Shown here in pieces: positions 26,347 to 34,515 of a stretch of DNA of 64,000 nt. Numbering within the stretch: position 1 is the first letter of the stretch; each line of letters starts with the position of its first letter. The stretch comes from Devosia sp. Leaf420. Its GTDB lineage: Bacteria; Pseudomonadota; Alphaproteobacteria; Rhizobiales; Devosiaceae. Both the position numbers and the translations under genes were made by a program. The DNA lies in assembly GCF_001425445.1 (NCBI RefSeq), contig NZ_LMQU01000001.1:187221-251220 (forward strand), read 5' to 3'. The notes beneath the pieces are model-generated. The model saw nothing but the letters and a program-made list of their open reading frames with translations. It was not told the DNA's origin and did no database searches.

Positions 26347-27372
26347 CTAACGGATCGGCGGCGCGTAGAGCAAGCCGCCGTTGCTCCAGAGGGCATTTTG
26401 GCCACGCAGCATCGCGGCGCCCGTCTGTGGACCGAAATTCTTGTCGTATATTTCGGCGTAATTGCCTTCTGCGCGGATCGCATCGCTCATGAAACTGGAT
26501 TTGAGACCAAGCGCAGAACCGTAATCGCCTTCGACACCCAATAGGCGCCGGACATCGGCCGACCGTGACGCGAGGAGGGAGTCGACATTCAAGCGCGTTA
26601 CGCCGACTTCTTCGGCCGTGATCAACGCGAAAATGGTCCAGCGGACGATTTCGAACCATTGATCGTCGCCGCCAGGCACGACGGGACCGAGAACTTCCTT
26701 AGAAATTCGTTCGGGTAGAATGCGATGCTGTGATGGATCGGTGAGTTCGCGGCGGATGGCCTGCAACTGACGGCCCGATGCGGAGATGACGTCGCACATA
26801 TTGGCGCGATAGGCGACGATCAGATCGGCGATATCTTCGTAGATAACGTCTGTGTAGCTGGTCTGATTGGTGAAGAAAAATTCTTCGAGCGCCTGGACCG
26901 CGCTGCCATTGTCGACGACGCAGACCGTGACATTGTTGAGCTCATAGGCAGAAACAATGCTCATCGACTGGGGGACGAGAAACCCTTGGCCATCGAAGAA
27001 GCTCGGCGTGACGTAACGGGCGCCGTAGCGAAGGTCCCTGCCCGCGCTCCAGGCGCCATTACGCATCAGCACATCGACTGCGCCAGTCTGCAGCGGAGCG
27101 AAACGCGCTTCGCCGCGGAAGGCACGGAATTCAATGAGATCGGGATTGTTGAAGACCGCCGCAGCGAGCGCACGGCAGAGATCGACGTCGAAGCCCGACC
27201 ATCGCCCATCAGCGTCCTGCTGGGCAAAGCCGGCTAATGGATTGCTGGAGCCACAGACAAGAAAGCCACGCTCACGAATGGTTTCGAGCGTGTTGGCTTG
27301 CGCAGAAACCACGCTGCCAAAAAGGGCACCGGCCAGCGCGAGCACCAATGGCTTTATGCAGCGATTGAACAT
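26347..27372 (-). CDS. Extra amino-acid ABC solute-binding protein, AapJ paralog
   Basis: A 341-residue periplasmic protein with signal peptide (MFNRCIKPLVLALAGALFGSVVSAQA). It aligns along its whole length with the AapJ encoded 4 kb upstream: LVCGSSNPLAGF versus VQCGVTGGVPGF, DGQGF, ISKE-LGPVV, and the identical ending NALW-GG-YAPPIR. A ligand-contact region differs: VLMRNGAWSAGRD here, VLSRTTTWTMSRD in AapJ, so another ligand or weak amino-acid binding is likely. ATG 27372 has AGAAGG upstream. It lies behind aapP on the same strand, separated by 135 bp with a long hairpin, and may be an alternative receptor for AapQMP. Confidence 0.85.
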   Translation of the reverse strand: MFNRCIKPLVLALAGALFGSVVSAQANTLETIRERGFLVCGSSNPLAGFAQQDADGRWSGFDVDLCRALAAAVFNNPDLIEFRAFRGEARFAPLQTGAVDVLMRNGAWSAGRDLRYGARYVTPSFFDGQGFLVPQSMSIVSAYELNNVTVCVVDNGSAVQALEEFFFTNQTSYTDVIYEDIADLIVAYRANMCDVISASGRQLQAIRRELTDPSQHRILPERISKEVLGPVVPGGDDQWFEIVRWTIFALITAEEVGVTRLNVDSLLASRSADVRRLLGVEGDYGSALGLKSSFMSDAIRAEGNYAEIYDKNFGPQTGAAMLRGQNALWSNGGLLYAPPIR

Positions 27373-27410
27373 GCCGACCTTCTCTTGGAACTGCGGCATT
27401 GTGGCATTGC

Positions 27411-27454
27411 ATATCCACGGGTCAAGTCACCGAGAGGGAGTGACCCGTGGATAT
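27411..27454. promoter_or_regulatory. Long perfect inverted repeat between aapP and the extra binding protein
   Basis: ATATCCACGGGTCA (27411-27424) and its exact complement (27441-27454) form 14-bp arms around a 16-nt centre in which GTCAC and GTGAC can pair as an alternative. No U-run follows on either strand. Placement 39 bp upstream of the extra binding-protein gene and 54 bp behind aapP fits either a transcript end/attenuator or an operator controlling the receptor separately. Confidence 0.6.
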
Positions 27455-27507
27455 CGCATGTGAAAGCTCATTGCGATCCGCGATAGCCAAGCGCGCAGCC
27501 GCCGTTC

Positions 27508-28308
27508 CTAGTGCAAGATCTGGCTCAGGAAGAGCTTGGTGCGCTCATGCTGCGGGTTCGAGAAGAACGCTTCTGGCTCGTTCTGCTCTATGATCTGTCC
27601 CTGATCCATAAAAATGACGCGATTGGCCACCTGACGAGCAAAGCCCATTTCGTGGGTCACGCAGATCATGGTCATGCCGTCTTCGGCCAGGCTGATCATG
27701 ACTTCGAGCACTTCCTTGACCATTTCCGGATCGAGCGCCGACGTTGGTTCGTCGAACAGCATGATCTTGGGCTGCATGCAGAGCGAGCGGGCAATCGCGA
27801 CGCGCTGCTGCTGGCCGCCGGAGAGCTGGCCCGGAAACTTATTGGCTTGCTCGGGAATCTTGACGCGCTCAAGGTAATGCATGGCCGTCGCCTCGGCTTC
27901 CGCCTTGGGCGTCCCGCGCACCCAGATGGGGGCGAGGGTCAGGTTCTGCAGAATGGTCAGGTGCGGGAAGAGATTGAAGTGCTGGAACACCATGCCCACT
28001 TCGCGGCGCACTTCGTCAATGCGCTTGAGGTCGGCCGTCAGCTCCGTGCCATTGACGATGATCTGCCCTTCCTGGTGCTCTTCGAGCCGGTTGATGCAGC
28101 GAATGAGCGTCGACTTGCCGGAGCCAGAAGGCCCGGCGATGACGATGCGTTCGCCCTTCATCACCCGCAGGTTGATGTCACGCAGGACGTGGAAGTCGCC
28201 ATACCATTTGTGCATGTTGATCACGTCGATGGCGACGTCGGTCTTGGAGACCTGCATGTGGCTGGTGTCGATCTGACGATCAACGGTCGTTTCGGAAACC
28301 TGAGACAT
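27508..28308 (-). CDS. aapP: General L-amino acid ABC transporter ATPase
   Basis: A 266-residue ATPase of the polar amino-acid (PAAT) class. Motifs: Walker [11 protein letters not shown]-loop [10 protein letters not shown], signature [15 protein letters not shown], Walker [13 protein letters not shown] and the switch histidine in VTHEMGF. It has no regulatory C-domain, as usual for this class. ATG 28308 (AAGAGG about 8 bp upstream) is preferred over 28404, which would reach into the permease gene. The roughly 25-residue N-terminal lead before [11 protein letters not shown] is typical of AapP. It energises AapQM; the order aapJ, aapQ, aapM, aapP is on the minus strand and tightly spaced. Confidence 0.95.
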   Translation of the reverse strand: MSQVSETTVDRQIDTSHMQVSKTDVAIDVINMHKWYGDFHVLRDINLRVMKGERIVIAGPSGSGKSTLIRCINRLEEHQEGQIIVNGTELTADLKRIDEVRREVGMVFQHFNLFPHLTILQNLTLAPIWVRGTPKAEAEATAMHYLERVKIPEQANKFPGQLSGGQQQRVAIARSLCMQPKIMLFDEPTSALDPEMVKEVLEVMISLAEDGMTMICVTHEMGFARQVANRVIFMDQGQIIEQNEPEAFFSNPQHERTKLFLSQILH

Positions 28309-28312
28309 GAAG

Positions 28313-29440
28313 CTACCTCTTGTAGCCAGTGTTGAGACGTCGCTCCATGTAGATGGAGTAGCGAGACATGCCGAAGCAGAACACCCAGAAGACCATGGCG
28401 GCAAAGATATAGCCGGTCGTCGCGGTATTGCCCGATTGCCATTCGAGAGCGGTGTCGTTCTTGGTCTTCACCGCTTCAAGAAGGTCCTTCATGCCCACGA
28501 TGTAGACGAGGGACGTGTCCTTGAAGAGCGCGATGAAGTTGTTCACGATGCCAGGAATGACGTGCTTGAGCGCCTGGGGCAGGATGATGAACCACATCCG
28601 TTTCCAGTAGCCGAGCCCGAGGGCGGAAGCGGCTTCATACTGACCACGCGGAATGGCCTGCAGACCGCCGCGGACCACTTCGGCCACATAGGCCGAGGTG
28701 AAGAGCGTCACCCCCACGATAGCCCGCAGGAATTTGTCGACAGTCATACCCTGGGGCATGAAGAGCGGCAGCATGATCGACGCCATGAACAGGATGGTGA
28801 TCAGCGGAACGGCCCGGATGAGCTCGATAAAGCCCACGCACACCGTCTTAATAATCGGCATGGATGACTGCCGGCCAAGGGCAAGGATAACGCCCAGCGG
28901 GAACGACAAGGTAATACCGATCACGGAGAGGATCAGCGTCACCAAAAGCCCGCCCCACTTCTCCGTCGGGATTTCCCGCAGACCAAAGACACCGCCTGCG
29001 AGGAGGAAGTAGCTCACGATTGGGTAGACCGCGAGGAAGAGCACCGCATTCGTCTTCTTGAAGGGCGCCTTGGGGATCAGGAGCGGCACGAGAAGCAGCG
29101 CGCCCAGAGCAAAGACGATGTTCGGACGCCATTGCTCGGGGATGTCATAGAAGCCGTAGATGAAGAACTCCATCTCGGAGGAGATGTAAGCCCAGCATGC
29201 GCCGGCGTTTTCCATACGACATTGCTCGACGGTGCCGTTTGGACCGACGGCATTGCCGAAAAAGAAGCCGTAGAGTGGCGGTACGATCCAGGCGAGGAAA
29301 AGCAAGCCGAGAATGGTGAGAACTGTATCGAGCGGGGTCGAAAACAGGTTTTTTTGCGCCCAGGCGATGGCACCTGTGGTGCGCACCGGAGCCGGGCGGG
29401 CCTCTACAAGGTCAGAGCGGACGAATCCAATATCTGTCAT
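28313..29440 (-). CDS. aapM: General L-amino acid ABC transporter permease AapM
   Basis: A 375-residue inner-membrane permease. About eight hydrophobic spans are seen, including extra N-terminal ones (about 35-55 and 95-135) that distinguish AapM from short PAAT permeases. The permease core has [14 protein letters not shown], the transmembrane [11 protein letters not shown], and the conserved coupling segment [24 protein letters not shown]. With AapQ it forms the heterodimeric channel. The stop is 4 bp from the aapP start; the start, with AGGAGGATC just before it, is 9 bp behind aapQ. Long periplasmic loop at about 60-90 contains two cysteines. Confidence 0.94.
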   Translation of the reverse strand: MTDIGFVRSDLVEARPAPVRTTGAIAWAQKNLFSTPLDTVLTILGLLFLAWIVPPLYGFFFGNAVGPNGTVEQCRMENAGACWAYISSEMEFFIYGFYDIPEQWRPNIVFALGALLLVPLLIPKAPFKKTNAVLFLAVYPIVSYFLLAGGVFGLREIPTEKWGGLLVTLILSVIGITLSFPLGVILALGRQSSMPIIKTVCVGFIELIRAVPLITILFMASIMLPLFMPQGMTVDKFLRAIVGVTLFTSAYVAEVVRGGLQAIPRGQYEAASALGLGYWKRMWFIILPQALKHVIPGIVNNFIALFKDTSLVYIVGMKDLLEAVKTKNDTALEWQSGNTATTGYIFAAMVFWVFCFGMSRYSIYMERRLNTGYKR

Positions 29441-29449
29441 CAGATCCTC

Positions 29450-30640
29450 CTACCGCTCGACCAGCTTCACGCGGGCGTTGTACCAATTCATCAGCGCCGA
29501 GGTGAGGAGGGAGAACGTGAGATAAACGAGCATAACCATGGCGATACATTCGATCGCCCGGCCAGTTTGGTTGAGGGAGGTGCCACCAAATACGTTGAAC
29601 AGCTCCTGGTAGCCGATGGCGGCACCCAAGGAGGAGTTCTTGGTGAGATTGAGATATTGGCTCGTCAGCGGCGGGACGATAACCCGCATGGCCTGCGGGA
29701 TCACGATGAGCCGCAGCCGATCATTATCCTTGAGCCCTAGCGATTGGGCAGCTTCGGTCTGGCCATGGTTGACTGCCTGGATGCCACCACGGACCGTTTC
29801 GGCAATGAAGGCCGCGGTGTAGATCGTCAGGCCCAGGAGTAGCGCGGCGAATTCCGGTGGAATTTGCAATCCGCCCTTGAAGTTGAACCGCTCGAGGACC
29901 GGCAGTTCGAACGCGACGCTGGCGCCTGAGACCACAAAGACGATCGTCGGGATGACGATCAGAATAGCCAGCCCGACGAGAAAAACCGGGAAGCGCTGTC
30001 CCGTGGCTTCCAGGCGACGCTTGGCCCAAATGCGGAGGGCGATGACCGCCGCTATCGCGAGGGCAATACCGATCCAGGTAAAGCCGAACTGCTCATCCGG
30101 GATAGGTCGCGGCACCATGATGCCGCGCTGATTGATGAACGCATCAAACGGCAGGGCGATCGAATTGCGCACCGCCGGCATCGCCTTCAGCACGGCGAAA
30201 TACCAGAAAAACAGCTGCAGCAGCAGCGGGATGTTCCGGATCACCTCGATATAGATCGTGGCGAGGCTTGAAATGATGAAGTTGCTGCTGAGCCTCGCGA
30301 TGCCGAGCGTGAAGCCCAGCATGGTGGCGAGGATGATGCCGATGAAGGCAACGAGCAGCGTATTGAGAATGCCGACGAGGAAGGCTTCCCAATAGAAGGA
30401 TGCTCGGGACCAGGGCAGCAGAGAGAAACTGATGTCGAAACCGGCTGTCTTCCAGAGGAAGTCGAAGCCTGTCGTCTTGTTTTGAGCCGCGAGATTGGCG
30501 GCCGTGTTTTTCACGATCCAGAAAATGAAGCCGACCAAAACGGCGGCCACGATGAACTGGTAGATATACCCTCTGATCTTCGGGTCATTGTAAAAGCTGA
30601 CGCGGGGGGCAGCGTCGTGCCCCAAGTCGCGAGTGGTCAT
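29450..30640 (-). CDS. aapQ: General L-amino acid ABC transporter permease AapQ
   Basis: A 396-residue inner-membrane permease. A basic N-terminus (RVSFYNDPKIRGYIYQ) leads to the first span (FIVAAVLVGFIFWIV); the PAAT core shows IRNIPLLLQLFFWYF and GGIQAVNHGQTEAAQSLGLKDNDRLRLIVIPQAM, with the EAA-like loop for ATPase contact. ATG 30640 (MTTRDLGH) is preferred; a start at 30706 would overlap the RNA hairpin behind aapJ. The gene follows aapJ after 110 bp and precedes aapM by 9 bp. The arrangement matches the Rhizobium leguminosarum aap operon, a broad-range amino-acid importer that also affects efflux. Confidence 0.94.
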   Translation of the reverse strand: MTTRDLGHDAAPRVSFYNDPKIRGYIYQFIVAAVLVGFIFWIVKNTAANLAAQNKTTGFDFLWKTAGFDISFSLLPWSRASFYWEAFLVGILNTLLVAFIGIILATMLGFTLGIARLSSNFIISSLATIYIEVIRNIPLLLQLFFWYFAVLKAMPAVRNSIALPFDAFINQRGIMVPRPIPDEQFGFTWIGIALAIAAVIALRIWAKRRLEATGQRFPVFLVGLAILIVIPTIVFVVSGASVAFELPVLERFNFKGGLQIPPEFAALLLGLTIYTAAFIAETVRGGIQAVNHGQTEAAQSLGLKDNDRLRLIVIPQAMRVIVPPLTSQYLNLTKNSSLGAAIGYQELFNVFGGTSLNQTGRAIECIAMVMLVYLTFSLLTSALMNWYNARVKLVER

Positions 30641-30712
30641 AGATGCTGTCCCTTGGCCGCAGAAAGCCGCAAGGCGTCCATGGAGACGCCATAAGCGACA
30701 GAACAAACGATG

Positions 30713-30735
30713 CCGGCGCCCCAGAAGGGCGCCGG
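30713..30735 (-). promoter_or_regulatory. Stem-loop between aapJ and aapQ
   Basis: CCGGCGCCC (30713-30721) and GGGCGCCGG (30727-30735) pair perfectly over 9 bp with a 5-nt loop, 15 bp behind the aapJ stop. There is no U-run, so readthrough into aapQ is expected. Such hairpins are known to protect the upstream binding-protein message and lower permease output. Confidence 0.7.
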
Positions 30736-30750
30736 AACCAAAAGTTCAGA

Positions 30751-31767
30751 TTAGCGGATCGGCGGAGCGTACTGGATGCCGCCGTCTTTCCAGAGGGCAT
30801 TCAGGCCGCGCTCAAGACCAATCGGGGTGCTTGGGCCGACGTTGCGATCATAGGTTTCAGCATAGTTACCGACCAGCTTGACGATCTGGTAGGCCCAATC
30901 CTTGGTGATGCCGAGCGGGGTACCGAAATCGCCTTCAACACCGAGGAGACGCTTGATCGCCGGATTGTCGGAACCGAGCATTTCGTCGACATTGGCGGAG
31001 GTTACGCCAAGTTCTTCAGCTTCGAGCAGAGCGAAATAGGTCCAGCGAGCGAGATTGAACCACTGGGAATCGCCGGAGCGAACCACGGGGCCAAGCGGCT
31101 CCTTCGAGATGATTTCGGGCAGGATGATGTGGTCATCCGGATTGGCGAATTTGGACCGCTCGGCGGCAAGAGCCGAAGAGTCCGTGGTGTAGACGTCGCA
31201 ACGGCCGTCTTCGTAGGCCTTCACCACTTCGTCCTGATCAACGAACACGACGGTGTTGAATTCCATTTTGTTGGCAGCGAAGTAGTCGGCAGCGTTGAGT
31301 TCGGTGGTGGTGCCGGACTCGATGCAGATAGCAGCGCCGCTCAGGTCGAGAGCGGATGCGATGCCGTCTTCCTTGCGGACCATGAAGCCCTGGCCGTCAT
31401 AGAACATGGTGCCGACAAAGCTGATGCCCAACTGGGTATCGCGGCTCATGGTCCAGGTCGTGGTGCGCGACAGCACATCGACTTCGCCGGAGGAGAGCGC
31501 AGTGAAGCGTTCCTGGCTGGTCAGCGAGGTGTAGCGAACGGCATCGGCATCGTTGAAGATCGCAGCGGCCATGGCGCGGCAGAAATCAACTTCGATACCG
31601 GTCCAGACATTGTTGGAATCGGGAGCGGAAAAGCCCGGCACACCGCCGGTTACGCCGCACTGGACATAGCCCTTGGCCTTCACGTCATCCAAAATAGCGG
31701 CCTGTGCGGAGACCGCCGTGAGACTCAGCATCGCTGATGCTGCAAGCGTTACGAGCTGCTTTTGCAT
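30751..31767 (-). CDS. aapJ: General L-amino acid ABC transporter solute-binding protein AapJ
   Basis: A 338-residue periplasmic receptor. The signal peptide is MQKQLVTLAASAMLSLTAVSAQA with cleavage near residue 23. The mature protein opens with LDDVKAKGYVQCGV and shows WTGIEVDFCRAMAAAIF, VDVLSRTTTWTMSRD and FYDGQGFMV, all typical of AapJ/BztA receptors for polar and general L-amino acids. It ends GGIQYAPPIR. ATG 31767 has AAAGGG about 7 bp upstream; a farther start at 31818 adds hydrophilic residues before the signal peptide and is rejected. First gene of the aap operon; divergent from metC with 226 bp between starts, where the promoters must lie. Confidence 0.95.
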   Translation of the reverse strand: MQKQLVTLAASAMLSLTAVSAQAAILDDVKAKGYVQCGVTGGVPGFSAPDSNNVWTGIEVDFCRAMAAAIFNDADAVRYTSLTSQERFTALSSGEVDVLSRTTTWTMSRDTQLGISFVGTMFYDGQGFMVRKEDGIASALDLSGAAICIESGTTTELNAADYFAANKMEFNTVVFVDQDEVVKAYEDGRCDVYTTDSSALAAERSKFANPDDHIILPEIISKEPLGPVVRSGDSQWFNLARWTYFALLEAEELGVTSANVDEMLGSDNPAIKRLLGVEGDFGTPLGITKDWAYQIVKLVGNYAETYDRNVGPSTPIGLERGLNALWKDGGIQYAPPIR

Positions 31768-31993
31768 ATTATTGCCCTTTGTTTCCTGACCCTCGTGTCC
31801 CGGAGTTTCATTACCCAATTTGCCTTGGGCGCCCCCGGCTGCACCACCGCCTTTGTGTCGCGGTTACGATGCTGTTAAGCATGCAAGCCTCTCTGGGCGA
31901 TAACGTCAAGGGTAGAAGCTGTTTTGGGACAGCAATTCTGTCTCTAATTTAGCCAGACGACGAATTTGATCCGATTTTGAGCACAGTGCCCGC

Positions 31994-33172
31994 ATGAGCG
32001 ACAGCAGACCTTCAAACAGTTCCTTCGAAACGATCCTGACGCATACGGGGCGCGACCCCGATAGCCAGTTTGGCTTCGTCAACACGCCGGTCTATCGCGG
32101 GTCGACGGTACTTTTCAAAACTCTGGCGGATCTCGACGCCCAGCAACAGCGCTATCTCTACGGCCGCGCCGGCAATCCCACGACCGAGGGTGTCGAGGCA
32201 GTGGTAACCGCGCTCGAAGGCGCCTATCGCACCAAACTTGTGCCATCGGGCCTTGCGGCAATCACCATCGCGATGCTTGCTTGCTTGAAAACCGGTGATG
32301 AAATTCTCATCACCGACAGCGCCTATGAGCCGGGCCGAAAATTTGCCGATGGGTTCCTTGAGCACATGGGAATCACGGCGCGATATTATGATCCGCGTAT
32401 TGGCGCTGGCATTGCAGAGCTGATGGGGCCGAACACTAAAGCGGTTCTGGCTGAAAGCCCTGGGTCTCTGACCTTTGAAGTCCAGGACATTCCAGCGATC
32501 GCGCAGGCGGCGCACGCGCATGGCGCACGGCTGATTGTTGACAATAGCTGGGCAAGCCCGCTGTACCATCAACCTCTCGCGCTCGGCGCCGACATCGTCA
32601 TTCATGCCGGGACAAAGATGTTTGTCGGGCATTCGGACGCGTTCGCTGGCACGATATCCACCACAGAAGCCGCCTGGTCCGATGTGGAGCGGGTCAGAAC
32701 GCTCCTTGGCTTCTTCACCTCGGGCGATGATGCTTATCTGGTGTCGCGCGGCTTGAAGACGCTGGCGATCCGTATGGCGGAGCATCAGAAGCGCGCGATC
32801 GAGATTGCCGCTTGGCTGGAGGAACAGCCCGAAGTCAGCGCTGTGATTCACCCTGCCCTGCCAAGCCATCCCGATCACGCGCTCTGGAAGCGGGATTTTA
32901 CGGGGTCAGGCAGCCTTTTCGCCATGGTCCTGAAGCCGGCGCCGCGAGCTGCGATCGCAGCCTTTGTCGACCATCTCGAAATCTTTTCCATGGGCTATTC
33001 ATGGGGCGGCTATGAAAGCCTCTGCCTGCCTTCGAAAATCGACAAGGCACGATCGGCAAAGCCATGGTCGGACCCGGGCAACCTCTTCCGCGTCCACATT
33101 GGCTTTGAGGCCATCGATGACCTCAAGGCAGACCTGGCGGCAGCGCTCGATCGCTACGCCAAGGCGCGCTGA
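31994..33172 (+). CDS. metC: Cystathionine beta-lyase
   Basis: A 392-residue Cys/Met-metabolism PLP enzyme that splits cystathionine to homocysteine, pyruvate and ammonia. Landmarks: YLYGRAGNPTTEGVEAVVTALE, LVPSGLAAI, VDNSWASPL and the cofactor lysine K208 in HAGTKMFVGHSD. The ending GYSWGGYESL is typical for MetC rather than cystathionine gamma-synthase. The gene is divergent from aapJ, as described for Rhizobium leguminosarum, which supports both names. The start is ATG; the preceding bases give only a weak ribosome site. Its last 19 bp overlap the convergent PAP2 gene. The 31768-31993 gap shows no clear operator or riboswitch. Confidence 0.93.
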   Translation: MSDSRPSNSSFETILTHTGRDPDSQFGFVNTPVYRGSTVLFKTLADLDAQQQRYLYGRAGNPTTEGVEAVVTALEGAYRTKLVPSGLAAITIAMLACLKTGDEILITDSAYEPGRKFADGFLEHMGITARYYDPRIGAGIAELMGPNTKAVLAESPGSLTFEVQDIPAIAQAAHAHGARLIVDNSWASPLYHQPLALGADIVIHAGTKMFVGHSDAFAGTISTTEAAWSDVERVRTLLGFFTSGDDAYLVSRGLKTLAIRMAEHQKRAIEIAAWLEEQPEVSAVIHPALPSHPDHALWKRDFTGSGSLFAMVLKPAPRAAIAAFVDHLEIFSMGYSWGGYESLCLPSKIDKARSAKPWSDPGNLFRVHIGFEAIDDLKADLAAALDRYAKAR

Positions 33173-33897
33173 ACAAGCCGCCTGAGGGCCGGAACGCCCT
33201 GGAAACGAATGCGCCCTTCGTGAGTGGCTCGGAACAGCCACTTCCGATGGGCAAAATAATTGCGGACCGCATACGTGCCGATGCAGCCGACCGCAAAGCC
33301 GGCGAGGACGTCGGTTGGGTAATGATCGCCCACGACGACGCGGGAAACACCCGTGACCACGGCAATGATCAGAACCAGCCGGAAAAAGCGCGGGGCGAGA
33401 AAGCCGACCAGGATGGCGGTGGCCATGGCTGTCGTCGAGTGGCCAGAGGGAAAGCTCTGGAAGGTCCAGTCGTTCAAAATGTGCTGGAAATCGAAGGCGC
33501 CGAATTCATCGTAAACCGTAGGTCGGCCGCGGCCGAAAAGGCGCTTGAGAAGATTCGTCAGGAGGCCTGTGCCGCCGACAGCGGCGAAGATGAAGCCGGA
33601 GAGCAGCGCGAGCTCGACCGTGGCGAGGCGCCAGGGCGACATGCGGCGCACGAAGCGGTAGCCGATGAAACTTATAAGGAAAATCAAGCCGCTGGGAATC
33701 AGCACCCAATCGGACAATCCGAAATGGGTGACGAACTGGAACGGCGCGCGCCATTCTCCATCCCAGGCAATAGCGCTGCGCGAGAGCGAAACGTCGAAAA
33801 ACAGCAGCACAAAAAGCATCAGAATGAAGACCCCCAGATAGTCGGGCCAGGTCTTGCGATTGAGGCCCAAGGGCCAGCGTTTGCTCAGGTCACTCAT
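33154..33897 (-). CDS. PAP2-family membrane phosphatase
   Basis: A 247-residue membrane protein with about six spans. The three acid-phosphatase motifs are present: KRLFGRGRP (K-x6-R-P), PSGHSTT (PSGH), and SRVVVGDHYPTDVLAG (SR-x5-H-x3-D), with catalytic histidines in the second and third. Likely substrates are undecaprenyl pyrophosphate or phosphatidate-type lipids; the sequence does not decide. The start at 33897 (AAAAAGGGCG upstream) is preferred, with ATG 33954 (AAAGGGC upstream) nearly as good. Frames starting farther up run antisense through the tRNA-Pro gene and are excluded. Its 3' end overlaps metC by 19 bp. Confidence 0.88.
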   Translation of the reverse strand: MSDLSKRWPLGLNRKTWPDYLGVFILMLFVLLFFDVSLSRSAIAWDGEWRAPFQFVTHFGLSDWVLIPSGLIFLISFIGYRFVRRMSPWRLATVELALLSGFIFAAVGGTGLLTNLLKRLFGRGRPTVYDEFGAFDFQHILNDWTFQSFPSGHSTTAMATAILVGFLAPRFFRLVLIIAVVTGVSRVVVGDHYPTDVLAGFAVGCIGTYAVRNYFAHRKWLFRATHEGRIRFQGVPALRRLVQRALA

Positions 33898-33999
33898 GGC
33901 GCCCTTTTTGTTCGGAGGATTTCCCCACGTCAATAGCGTGGATAACGCATCCATCGCTTGCCCTTTGTCGGCGAACGCGCTAACGGAATGGCGCGACGT

Positions 34000-34076
34000 C
34001 GGAGTGTAGCTCAGCCTGGTAGAGCACCGGTTTTGGGAACCGGGGGTCCAAAGTTCGAATCTTTGTACTCCGACCA
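34000..34076 (+). tRNA. tRNA-Pro (TGG)
   Basis: A 77-nt cloverleaf with encoded CCA. Acceptor arms CGGAGTG and TACTCCG pair over 7 bp (one G-U). The anticodon stem CCGGT/ACCGG encloses TTTGGGA, so the anticodon is TGG. The T arm carries AGTTCGAATCT. It lies 26 bp before the NDUFS4-like gene, with no terminator between them. Confidence 0.96.
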
Positions 34077-34102
34077 TTCGCGCATCGTGTTGAGGATACT
34101 GC

Positions 34103-34408
34103 ATGACAGCCCGTATCTACCGCCCTTCCCGCAATGCCATGCAGTCGGGCAAGGGTAAGTCGAAGCAGTGGATCCTGGTGCACGAGCCGGCCCAGGCGCG
34201 CAAGATCGAGCCGCTGATGGGCTATACCAGCAGCTCCGATATGCAGCAGCAGATCAAGCTTTCCTTCTCGACCCTCGAAGAAGCTGAAGCCTATGCGCAG
34301 CGCAACGGCATCGAATATTCGGTGCAGCCCGCGCATGACGCAACGCCGAAGCGCGTAAGCTACCCGGACAATTTCCGCGCGGACCGGAAAACGCCCTGGA
34401 CGCACTGA
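34103..34408 (+). CDS. NDUFS4-like complex I accessory subunit
   Basis: A 101-residue protein of the family annotated as ETC complex I subunit conserved region, the bacterial homologue of the NDUFS4 (18 kDa) accessory subunit of NADH:quinone oxidoreductase. Recognisable parts are ARIYRPSRNAMQSGKGKSKQWIL at the start, LSFSTLEEAEAYAQRNGIEYSV in the middle, and a tail ending YPDNFRADRKTPWTH. It is soluble and attaches to the peripheral arm. This family is largely restricted to Alphaproteobacteria and mitochondria, which supports the taxonomic placement. It follows tRNA-Pro directly and is closed by a clear intrinsic terminator. The other nuo genes are not in the window. Confidence 0.92.
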   Translation: MTARIYRPSRNAMQSGKGKSKQWILVHEPAQARKIEPLMGYTSSSDMQQQIKLSFSTLEEAEAYAQRNGIEYSVQPAHDATPKRVSYPDNFRADRKTPWTH

Positions 34409-34433
34409 GCCAAGCTCTCCAATAGATTCCGTG

Positions 34434-34467
34434 AAGCGCTGCAATCCATTGCGGCGCTTTTGTTTTT
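34434..34467 (+). terminator. Intrinsic terminator after the NDUFS4-like gene
   Basis: AAGCGCTGCAAT and ATTGCGGCGCTT pair (one G-U) into a stem of at least 10 bp, followed by TTGTTTTT. The position is 26 bp behind the stop codon. It is the only classic hairpin plus T-run I see in the window. Confidence 0.85.
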
Positions 34468-34515
34468 AGCAAAGTTCGGCCAAACTGCTCGTGTCGAAAT
34501 GTCACGAGGAGAACC

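Noticed and set aside
31768..31993. SAM riboswitch in the metC/aapJ gap
   Set aside because: Alphaproteobacterial met genes often have SAM-II elements, but no pseudoknot-forming pattern is visible here.
33955..34104. N-terminal extension of the PAP2 gene
   Set aside because: It would read antisense through the tRNA-Pro gene, giving a peptide that merely mirrors the tRNA sequence.
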